Assembly: GCF_002443255.2 (NCBI RefSeq)
Contig: NW_019211455.1
Span: 6,667,959 to 6,731,958 of the forward strand
Length of the DNA: 64,000 nucleotides
DNA from: Varroa destructor
Taxonomy: Eukaryota > Arthropoda > Arachnida > Mesostigmata > Varroidae
Direction: 5' to 3'
A model generated the notes under the pieces. The model did no database searches, had not been told where the DNA came from, and saw nothing but the letters and a program-made list of their open reading frames with translations. This document shows positions 49,152 through 58,600 of the stretch, piece after piece. The stretch's first letter is position 1; every line of letters starts with the position of its first letter. The position numbers and the translations under genes were made by a program.

Positions 49152-50654
49152 ATGTCGATGGACTGGGCGCAGGGCGCTGCGGCGCTTGTCAAATTTAATA
49201 ATGAAAATGCGCAGGTGTTCCACTTTGGCGAGGCACTTTTGCAAGAAGTTTCAGGCAAGGTAAAGTATGTAATGGCGGCCACTGAGGGCTCTGAGGAAGA
49301 CCGCATAACAGCACTGTCCACGTTACGCATCCTTAGTAGAGACAACCGTCTCACGGATTCAGTATTTAACACTGAGGTAGTAGATAAGTTGTGCGCTATC
49401 TCGAAGCTAAGCACGAATTCGGGTCCGATCGAGCCACAGAGCACGAAAGCAGTGCTTGAAGCTGAAAAAGTACTCTGCAATTTAATCTTTCACAGCGTGG
49501 CAATTCGGGATCAGTGCGCAGCTAATGGGACCCTGCAGTCGCTAGTGAAACGTATGTTAACCGTTGGCGAGGTTTGCAGGGATATCCAGCATTTTGACAT
49601 GCGTATTCTTTTCGGCATGACAGCTTTAAAGGCGGATACTCGCACCTTTGTGAGAGAAGAACTGGCAGCCATTCCCCCGTTGTGCGAAATTCTTGAAAAA
49701 TTACAAGGCGATTCGAGCGATTATTTGTCCTGGGCACTTAAAGTGCTCTACAATCTCACTGTAAACATGGACGAAAAAGACAAACAAAAGAACAAGGATT
49801 GCTTTGGCAGGCTGGTCGCAGTGTTGCGGCAGTTATTGTTAGACATGCGCGAAGACAAGCAGATGGTGGGCGAAATTATAAATTTACTAAGCAACATGAG
49901 CAAGACGGCATTACAGGGGATATTATCGCCAACGATAGCTTCGGATACTAAGAAATTCATGCATTACAACATGGAAGCAGTGGACATATTGATAGACCAA
50001 CTCGAGCACAAATTGGACACGCCGCACAAGAAAGAATTTCTTGTCCCGGTTCTACTGTGCCTATCCGAGGCATCACGGGGTTCGAGAGTAATCCGCAAGT
50101 ATCTCAAAAGTCGCATCCTCCCCCCTTTGGAAGACGTCATGAATCGCCCGGAAGAAGGGGACACCTTGCGGAACAAGCTCGTCCGATTGATGACTTCACC
50201 CCTCACCGAGGTAAAGTGCGCAGCGGCGGATCTGCTTTTCGTTCTGTGCAAAGAGAAAGTGGGCCGTCTTATCAAGTATACGGGTTATGGTAATGCGGCT
50301 GGCCTTCTTGCAAGCCGTGGCCTGATGTTGGGCGGGCGCGGCCAAGGGCAGTATTCATCAGAGAGTGAGAACAGCGACACCGAGGAGTACACGAAGTACA
50401 AGGATTCAATAAATCCTGTACTCGGATGTTACGAAGCACCGAAGCCACATCCAATAGAGGGAATGACCCAAGAGCAGAAGGAATACGAAGCTATGCAGCT
50501 GGTTCAACTAATGGATCGCCTGACGCGCGGCGGAGTCGTTAAGCCTTGCTCGGTCGGTGAAGACGGCAAACCACACCCTGTAGACCACGTCCTACAGCTA
50601 CTGGAGCAGCGCGGTGATCTCGATAGGGACCTCACCGAAAGTGAAGAAGATTAG
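49152..50654 (+). CDS. RIC8: synembryn RIC8, intronless coding region, 500 aa
   Basis: Cytosolic chaperone and guanine-nucleotide exchange factor for G-alpha subunits, needed for their folding and membrane delivery and for asymmetric division. The protein is an all-helical armadillo-like fold. Recognisable blocks are LSTLRILSRDNRLTD, VLEAEKVLCNLIFHS, FDMRILFGMTALKADTR, LKVLYNLTVN, LLCLSEASRGSRVIRKYL, TLRNKLVRLMT, AAADLLFVLCKEKVGRLI, the near-invariant KYTGYGNAAGLLASRGLM, and EGMTQEQKEYEAMQLVQLMD. The acidic SESENSDTEEY segment (near residue 410) matches the region phosphorylated by CK2 in vertebrate RIC8. The chosen ATG is the first after an in-frame TAA at 49137; a second ATG lies two codons later. 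It resembles RIC8A slightly more than RIC8B. AATAAA at 51003-51008. Very secure. Confidence 0.95.
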   Translation: MSMDWAQGAAALVKFNNENAQVFHFGEALLQEVSGKVKYVMAATEGSEEDRITALSTLRILSRDNRLTDSVFNTEVVDKLCAISKLSTNSGPIEPQSTKAVLEAEKVLCNLIFHSVAIRDQCAANGTLQSLVKRMLTVGEVCRDIQHFDMRILFGMTALKADTRTFVREELAAIPPLCEILEKLQGDSSDYLSWALKVLYNLTVNMDEKDKQKNKDCFGRLVAVLRQLLLDMREDKQMVGEIINLLSNMSKTALQGILSPTIASDTKKFMHYNMEAVDILIDQLEHKLDTPHKKEFLVPVLLCLSEASRGSRVIRKYLKSRILPPLEDVMNRPEEGDTLRNKLVRLMTSPLTEVKCAAADLLFVLCKEKVGRLIKYTGYGNAAGLLASRGLMLGGRGQGQYSSESENSDTEEYTKYKDSINPVLGCYEAPKPHPIEGMTQEQKEYEAMQLVQLMDRLTRGGVVKPCSVGEDGKPHPVDHVLQLLEQRGDLDRDLTESEED

Positions 50655-52183
50655 CGCTAGGGAAGCTCGACAAACTCTTAGCTCTCTCTTTACCTTCGGC
50701 TGAACGCGGCCGCAACTTAGACAAAAAAAAATCAAGCGAAGAAGTAATTAATCCTCTTTTGTTTCGCCTAATCATACGGCGCTACGCACATTATCAGCGT
50801 GGTTCCGTGTTTAGTGGGTGATGAAAGGATGATGATGTGACAAGATACGCGGGTGCGTTAGAGCAGTGCATATGGAACATTCTTGAGCTCTGAAAAAGAT
50901 GGTAACTAACTATTTGCCTTTTGAAAATGTCAGTAATAGCAAAATATTATATGATGCATAATGAGCGAATGAATAATCATAACGAGAGTGGCGACGGAAA
51001 TGAATAAAAGTAAAATTTTTCGTGGAACTAAGGCACTAGAAGTACTCTACAGCCACTTGCCAATCAATTACCAATAACAATTCATTTATCAAGTTTGTCT
51101 CTACAAGCCCTAAAATTGGCATACACGACACGGAACCTGGTCTGTCAGCCGACGCACGTCCTGCTATCAGTCACTTGATTTAACACGTTTGTGCAATTGA
51201 CGGGCGTAAACTTTCTTCACTTCGCCTTCATAATGAGTCATGCGAAAATTAGTATAAATGTAAGATGAAATAAGTGAACTCTAATTAACTGTAGAAGTTA
51301 CATGACCTTCAGATTACAATATACTATAGTAACCGTGGTAGGGGAACTGATTGCATTCACCTAATGAGTGCTAATATATACTCTAGTATTCTGTTGATAC
51401 ATCGACGCCAATAAGGTAGTCGATCAAATCGACCAAAGAAAAAAACTTTTAATATCTTTCTCATGGAACACATAAAACCGTCATTAGATTTGGACATATA
51501 TATATATATATATACATACATACATGCATAAATACACATATATATTCGTGGTCTTGGCAGGGTTGAACTTGATGTTTGTCGAACTTGTATCGCGTTCTGT
51601 ATTGCGAATCAAACGGCACCGATAGTTTCGTGGATTAAAACATGTTCATGTCTCCTGCAAAACAATACTAAGAAACGATCTTATTGTTCGTGCGTATTGA
51701 AAAAAAAGACTAAATCGAAAAAAAGAGCCAATACTGCAAGACACGTGCGATATGAGATGCTCCGCGACCTTTTCACTATGTACACTATGATGTGATGATG
51801 GTTCAAGGATACTGCGAAGGACGAATCTAATAACATAAGTCTGTGATGTGAGTGAGACGCGTCTATATGTAGACAAAGGTATATATATATATATAGGAAT
51901 GCCCATGAACAGCTTAAGGAAAGCGTACGGTAATGATGATATAAATTATGATCAACTGATCAACAATAACAAGGGTATTCCAATTCTAATGAAGGGTAGA
52001 AATACGACATTACGTATATAATCAAAATTAATACAATAAATAAATTGTCAAGCTACCAGTGGAAAATGTTTTTCATGATTTACTATATTGTAACTGTAAT
52101 TAATATCTGTGCTATCCTAATGTTTATGCAAATATGGTGATCCAGTGCCCCTAATAGGTTTGTGTATTTGTGTTTGTTTGCAG
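50655..52183. other. RIC8 3' region and upstream region of the aftiphilin-like gene
   Basis: RIC8 3' UTR with AATAAA at 51003-51008, then AT-rich DNA with (TA)n/(TACA)n microsatellites at 51494-51545 and near 51880-51898. A 5'-UTR acceptor (TTTGTTTGCAG) for the next gene ends at 52183. No coding exon seen. Confidence 0.45.
51494..51545. repeat. (TA)n/(TACA)n microsatellite
   Basis: About ten TA units followed by TACATACATACATGCATA-type units. Confidence 0.85.
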
Positions 52184-52243
52184 ATGAGTAACGTATCCCG
52201 AAAGCAGTTTCCTTACAGTTGTCGAAATTGTAGCCATGGATGA
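52184..52243 (+). promoter_or_regulatory. upstream ORF overlapping the start codon of the aftiphilin-like gene
   Basis: The predicted exon begins directly with ATG after the acceptor and opens a 19-codon frame (MSNVSRKQFPYSCRNCSHG). Its TGA (52241-52243) lies inside codons 2-3 of the main frame, which starts at 52236. The main ATG has a good context (GCCATGG). Such overlapping upstream ORFs usually lower translation of the main frame. Confidence 0.45.
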
Positions 52244-53744
52244 AGAAATCGACGATTTCGGAGATTTTGAAGATTTCCAAGTACCGGCATCTCACGAACC
52301 CACGATTAGAAATAATGAGATGCTATCCATACAGAAAGGTCCTAAAAAAAGTGTAATGCTGACAAAAACTGATTTAAGCTCGTCGTCGGTACAATGTGAC
52401 TCAGCTAAGCCCATCACAGTGAAACAAGTGCAACAGGACAAGTGTGATACTATCTCGAATACATCTGCGAGTATTTCCGTTCAACATGATACGTGTTCAA
52501 AGAAACCGGATCCGAAAAGTTGTACAGCTTCCAATAAAGTTGGCGACTGTGTGGGGAAGTTAGACGAAACATCTTCACTACAGAGTAGCAAAATAGGTGG
52601 GGTGTCTTCGTCTCCACAAAGTTCTCTGTATCAAGAGGGAAGAAGCGACTCGACGTTTTTGGCAACTAAACGCGATGTCATCGATAATATGGCCCATAGT
52701 GTGAACGAAGCTCGATCATGTTGGGATCATCACCGTTCATCAAAAGATTCCGCCGTTGACGAAACCTGTGATGGGATAAATGCTGATAGAGACGTGATTA
52801 GGGTGCTTCTTCGAAATGCTGTTGACACCGTCGTGGAACGTGAACAGACCGAGCAATGTAACCTAGTTAGCGAAGAACAACTTGCCAGTACGAAAGGACT
52901 TCCAGTCGAACCGAAAAAAGGCCATGAGGAAAACGGAAACACAGGAAACCTCAGTGATATCAAAGATGACTTTCGGGAGTTTAGTGGGCCAGAGGCTGGA
53001 TGCGATGTTCAACCTTTGCCATTGCTAACAGTCAACGGAATTACGTGTTTAAATGAGCAGCAGACTATTGAAGGCGAATCGATTGATGATGATTTCGGTG
53101 ATTTTGACCAGGCCGCGTTTAACGAAGGATTTTCAGAAGGATTTGCAAACTTCAAGGCTGCTCCCTCGCCTATAACTTCCAGTGTGTTGTTATCGTGTCC
53201 AGGGAATACGACTTTCTCAGATGAGGTACGGCCTTTGACTATTGACCTGTTTCGAGCCACCATCAGCGCAATTTTTACCACCGAAGATACCGAAAACATC
53301 GATGATAAGCGACATATACATTCTGAAACGGAAAATGTCGATGGCGCGAGTTTTGTCGCTAGCGTCAAGCGAGACTTGTCTCGCTGCGAAAATGTTGACA
53401 ATTGGCCGTGTGTCGTGTTTCGGTATGATAATAGTATGACACGTAAGGGTTTGCTAAGTGCTCTTTGTATTAACGAAACGCCAGCTAATTGTCCCCGCTT
53501 CGCTATCGATTGCTTCAGCAAGGCGTTCTTACAGCCCGTCAAGCAAAGTAGTCTTTTCGTAAAGGAGAATAGCAGTCCCAGCATGGGACAGAACCCTGCC
53601 GAAAGTCCGAATATTAGTGGACAGGAGAAGTTAAGTGATGCTGCCAAGGAAGTTTTAAACAAGATTCCTGACCTAAGCTTTATGAAGGCCGAAGTGCTTA
53701 CATTTCCCACAGCTGGTCAGGCACCTCTAGGCATTGATTTGTAG
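52236..53744 (+). CDS. AFTPH: aftiphilin-like clathrin accessory protein, single coding exon, 502 aa
   Basis: Aftiphilin binds clathrin, AP-1 and gamma-synergin at trans-Golgi and endosomal membranes. The N terminus is MDEEIDDFGDFEDFQ, and near residue 285 there is DDDFGDFDQAAF...EGFANF; the DFGDF/GFANF motifs are typical ear-domain ligands of AP-1 and GGA. Between them is a long Ser/Lys/Asp-rich, probably disordered stretch. A folded-looking C-terminal part contains PCVVFRYDNSMTRKGLLSAL, which fits the aftiphilin clathrin-binding box (aligned with a W-x-x-S...LL-x-x-LGI pattern), and the terminal LNKIPDLSFMKAEVLTFP block. Human aftiphilin is about 930 aa, so this is short. The gene has a likely 5'-UTR intron and an overlapping upstream ORF. 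AATAAA at 53847-53852. Family assignment is by motif only; a different DFGDF-type adaptor partner is possible. Confidence 0.6.
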   Translation: MDEEIDDFGDFEDFQVPASHEPTIRNNEMLSIQKGPKKSVMLTKTDLSSSSVQCDSAKPITVKQVQQDKCDTISNTSASISVQHDTCSKKPDPKSCTASNKVGDCVGKLDETSSLQSSKIGGVSSSPQSSLYQEGRSDSTFLATKRDVIDNMAHSVNEARSCWDHHRSSKDSAVDETCDGINADRDVIRVLLRNAVDTVVEREQTEQCNLVSEEQLASTKGLPVEPKKGHEENGNTGNLSDIKDDFREFSGPEAGCDVQPLPLLTVNGITCLNEQQTIEGESIDDDFGDFDQAAFNEGFSEGFANFKAAPSPITSSVLLSCPGNTTFSDEVRPLTIDLFRATISAIFTTEDTENIDDKRHIHSETENVDGASFVASVKRDLSRCENVDNWPCVVFRYDNSMTRKGLLSALCINETPANCPRFAIDCFSKAFLQPVKQSSLFVKENSSPSMGQNPAESPNISGQEKLSDAAKEVLNKIPDLSFMKAEVLTFPTAGQAPLGIDL

Positions 53745-54011
53745 AAGGCAGAGGCTCACGGAATTGGACAAGTAGCTTTTATTTAGAGGAATTATAGTGG
53801 CGATGATGTCGAATGGATAAACGTTAATATTTACATTCCATGTGTAAATAAATTATGTGACTAATCTATATTTGTTAGTACCAATGGTGTTTTCCTTTTG
53901 CATTACGTATATCTGTTGCTCATTATCGACTTTTGAAGTGCCTGTTTGCTTCATAGAGTAAACTAACCATCAAAGTATTCGTTTCAGTTGGACTAGCTAC
54001 GAGCCACTGCA

Positions 54012-54652
54012 ATGACGACGCTTCTCAAGTTCTTATTTTTTCTGTATTGCAATTATCGCCAACTGCCAGGATTTATGCTACCTAAACACAACCTGTGAAC
54101 AATGTGAGTTTTGCTCCAGTCTACTATATATATTAGCTAATAACTTTTTCACAAGCATGACTTGTACTCTATATTTTTGTAAGAAGACAATATTTCGATA
54201 GTTTTTGCGTTCCTAGTTTGACAGGTGGACATAAATACCTAATTTTAAGTTATTAACGGCAACATCAATGGTATGCAATTGCAAAATACAGCAAATCTTT
54301 TTAATATATTTTATTAGAACCGTGTCTTTTTATTCCAGTGAAAATATGTTGGCCGGTGCAAGTGCATCGTCAATTTTATTGTATTTTTTTGCCCGATGTC
54401 GTTTCTTTTTCGGGGACAGTACACTGCTGTCCTCTTGACCTTTTATGCGATACTGCTGCCAACGGAACGTGCCTTCTTCCTAAACGCGAAAAAGCGCTGA
54501 AGCCTACAGAAGTTCTTAGGAAGGACAGGGGGACAGCTACCCACTCAAGGGCCTTGAGTAAGGACAACCTTGTCCCAATAAAAGCCAATTATGTAAAGAT
54601 AATCAGATACGTTGCCCAGCGATGGATGATTAGCCCACTAAACCAAGTATAG
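54012..54652 (+). CDS. small secreted protein with one degenerate granulin domain, 2 exons
   Basis: Exon 2 (54339-54652) opens after an excellent acceptor (CTTTTTATTCCAG) and encodes ICWPVQVHRQFYCIFLPDVV, then GTVHCCPLDLLCDTAANGTC. The second half matches the granulin consensus (DGVHCCPxGxxCDxxxGxC). Exon 1 ends at 54103 with a GTGAGT donor, and its frame DLCYLNTTCEQ joins exon 2 in phase 1. The domain has eight cysteines instead of twelve. The ATG at 54012 opens a typical signal peptide (MTTLLKFLFF...), but this frame is one base out of register with DLCYLNTTCEQ. A single T removed from the T6 run at 54036-54041 would make it continuous, or the ATG may be unrelated and the Cys exon may begin at an acceptor at 54069. 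A basic tail follows the domain. Status, gene or broken gene, is uncertain. Confidence 0.45.
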
Positions 54653-55605
54653 AAATTTGAAAAAAAAAACTGACTACAATGATAGCAGTAATAATTATAT
54701 GAATAATATGATTCACAATGCACTTAAGATTTACAGTTGTTTCGTGTGATAGCTTCATCATGTAGTTTCAATGATTCTAGTACCGCTTATTTAAAGGTAA
54801 ATTTAAGCTAAGCCAAATGAGTCCTAATAAGAGAATTACTTTAGAACTAAGAAAGACGGAAAGCGTAAAACTTGTTTTCAAAAAGTAAATGCCACGTGTT
54901 TGTAACTTTGATATAAGGTGGACGATTTCCCTCTGTCACTAATACAAAACGACACAGTTCGCTAAAGGTATCATTCACTCTTGAATCATTGTCAGTTAGG
55001 TAATGGAAATTAGAAGATTTAAAGAAGGACTTTCAAGGTTTTGAATAAGTTACGGTACGAAGTAAGGGGGCGTTGCAAACTGTCATTTCTAACGCGATAA
55101 CGCTATTTATAAGCATATGAGGGACGATAACGATTCTTCTTGGCAATCAGCGTATGCGCACTCTTTCCAAGTGATATCTTAGCCATCTGAAGTGTTCAGT
55201 CTTCGTTAAGCATATTGAAGTACTGAACGTTATGATGCTCGAACTAAATGGGTGTGCCTTGCTGCGAGTGCTGCTTTTATCGGAACTGATATACTCCCTT
55301 GCAAGCAAAGTAAAGAGTACAATTTGCTATGATTGAAATTTCAGGATTCTATTGCCCCTAATATTCTTGATGTTACGGTCGTTTCGTTACTTTCTCTTAT
55401 TATCTATATCCTACTTTTTCGCTATTTTTGTTAGCGTCCACTTCAACTAACGTCCATTACAGATATTACTTACAAGTGGTTAAAGTTATTAACCGTGCAT
55501 GAGTTGTGTAGGCCTAAATTGCATAGAAAAAGAGCAATTAAGCCTCGTTGGTCTTCGAGCACACCAGATGAACAGACTATGATTTGATATAAAATAGGAC
55601 GAGTT
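54653..55605. other. intergenic region, tail to tail
   Basis: Between the granulin-like gene (+) and the end of the sushi gene (-). AT-rich; no exon, repeat or RNA gene recognised. Confidence 0.4.
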
Positions 55606-58600
55606 TCAGTCATTGGTTTTTTTAACGCAGTTAAAACGGTGACTCCACGTGCCATCGGATTGGCAAGTACTTACGCCCCGATTAAGAGCGTATACGATGG
55701 GGCTCCCGACCTCAACGAGAATCCTTCCTGGCTGACAACTAACAATTACTTCATCTCCAGCTGACGGAAATTGTGACGGGCCTGACTTAGTGTGAAGAAG
55801 AACGGTACCAGAATCTGGGTATTCTATCTGTAAGAAACCATAAAATAGTATTGCATCTTTATTAAAGAACAAGTGACGTAGATCACAGTTCAATAAGATA
55901 TATTGTACCGGCTCTTCGCAGGTGTGTACACAGACTGTATTTATAATCCCTATAAGTTTTATTACTAGAACGTTCAAAACCTACTCTAATATGAGGTTCT
56001 CATTTCAGACCATGTTCGTCGAATCTGATACACGCCCTATACTCTCTGCCGTGACTGGGTTGCCGGTCGACTGTCGTCGTCGTCAGCATCATCATCACTG
56101 CCATCAATATTATTTCTATTAATACGATGTCATGATTGTCCTCCTCGACTAAGTCAGCGCATCGCATGCGGCGATAATCGATCTTCTTTTTATCTGATTG
56201 TTGATCAGTAATGAAGCTCATAGTCAACCTACTTCTGTTGAGCTTCTTCTACGATCACGTGCTATCTTGTGTTCTTTTTCTTTACGAACACTGGTTCCTA
56301 CACTACATAGTATAATACACTGTGATGTGAATGGACGGACTGCGATGAATGCCTGTGACAAACGACAAAGCTGTGTAACTGTTCGCAATCGTTCCAATGC
56401 TGCGATCAGACGTGGCACCTGATCAAAAATATAACAGATAGCTTACGAGTGCTTCCTGCTCTGGAGTCCTTGAATGACAATAAAGCGGATAAACGAAGTG
56501 CATGAGGAATGACAGACTATAGGAAAGTGATCGAAAACGAGAACGCGACTAGAAAAGTCTGAAGAAAGAAAAAGCGGATAATGGGTAGTTTTTTTTTATT
56601 GCTCAGCCACCTGTAGATGTTTCCGACAGCAGATGGATTTGTAAATGGTATTCTACTCTGATTAGCCCTAGCTGATCCCGTCATATTTCTACGATAACCT
56701 TACGAATATTGTTCAATATTCCATTTCTGTTTACGGAATTAAAACCTTAAACTCTCACTCTATGCGACCATCCAACTCTCAGGCGTATATTTCCTGTATG
56801 TGTGTACTGTACGTTCACCCAGTATTTTTTCCCTGTAATAATTGTTCACTGTTTTCGAATTTAAGTCCTTCTTTCGGATAAGAAGAAATTACATTGATTG
56901 CCCATTGTCCTCTCTAAAGACTTCCAAAACCCATATGATATATCTATCATCCGATTTCGTGACATCTGTGTGCTAACGTGTAGCATGATCTAGGCATGTC
57001 GCTCGCGGATATAACCTACGGAAGGTGAATAGAACCTAAACAGCTATCTAATGTTTTGTATGTTATTGTTATTGGTCTTGCTGCTGCTGTTGCTGCCGTT
57101 CCTCCGCGTTCGTGCCGCTCTGCATTTGTTTTGTTGTGTTGTGTTGTCGCTATTGACTGTCTTGTTATGTCGGCAAACCTCGTCTACGGAATCTCCAACG
57201 AGCAGGGCTAAATCTAGCACCGGTGGTGACTTCAACTGTGAAGGAGGAGCTGATAGCTTCAAATCGCTCAGCCGGCCCACTTGCACCCTTCGACCTTAGT
57301 TCACCGGTATTATCGAGCAATGGAATCTTAACCGACCGAGCTACTGGAATGCATTGCTGCGAGTTCTGCGGTTATATGTCATCGAACCGTGGTAATGTCA
57401 CTTACCACATTCGCTCGAAACACACAGGCGAACGGCCATTTGGCTGCCCATTCTGCGACTACAGGTAAATGCTCCTGATCTAATGCTGACCGTTTTCTAC
57501 GAGTCACTTTGCATAAAAAGGAATGAGCGTCTTAAAATATTTGTTCGTTGTAAATGTAAAGCACGGTGAGCATTTAGGGCTTATTGACAATCATGATCTT
57601 ATACTGACCACATGAATGGGAGCGTTTTACATGACTTAGTGTCGTATATTCGATTTGTGACAGTCAGTCCTTTCCTACAGTGTATATGCGACGAACAAAA
57701 CACTTCTCTGGGATATTCACAAGGTACTCGTTTAATGCGCTGTACGCATTTACACGTGCTACTAATGAATCGTTAACTGCAGGCCCTGCAACAGGCAAAT
57801 ATAAATAATGTGAACTGTATATGCTAGTTCGATATGCAAAATAACATTTCAAATACTTCGCTCTTCATTGACACTCAAGGTCCTCGAGAAAAACTACCCT
57901 CCGGCTGCACATGAACCGCCATCGACCTTTCAGTGATGTCCGCAACTGTCGATCGCCTTCAAGTGGAGGCAGGAGCTCAACTCCCAGTGCTGCGCCATCG
58001 ATTTCACCTGTTTCTGCTATATCGCCTGGCCCAGCGCCAGCTACGTCGCAAGCGTCTTCAGTTTCAAAAATATCTACTGTTTCTCCGGTGAGCCCAATCT
58101 CTTCCATGTCGTCTGTGACACCTCGTACAGCGCTAACGGCAGGAATCCCCTATGGAGCTATGGAGCTCATCATGGGAACCAATATCGACCTTATTAGCGG
58201 TCAAACCAGGTAGACGATACGAGTGGCTACGAGTGGAAATAGTCATTGGTACATAGGTTCGGTTCGCACGCCCAGACAACGACGATGCATCTTTCCTGTG
58301 AGGATCCTATCAATAAGACGAGAGTAGCAGCTCCTCGCACTGTGTGGCATAACAATCCAAAATGAAGGACAAAAGGAAAAACATTTTACTCAGTGCTTAC
58401 TATTCCCTTGCGATCCAATGTGCTGACCGCAAGCTCCATCCAGTCAGTAAACGATGTCAAAAACAGGGGGTTACCCGCCTGAACATTTTCTGCCCAGGGG
58501 TAACTTGCGCAGCAGCAATTCACAATGGTGCTACATACATATATGTGAAGATGCTGAATGAAGACAAACCATGGTGCCTACTAAGAATGTATGAAGATAT

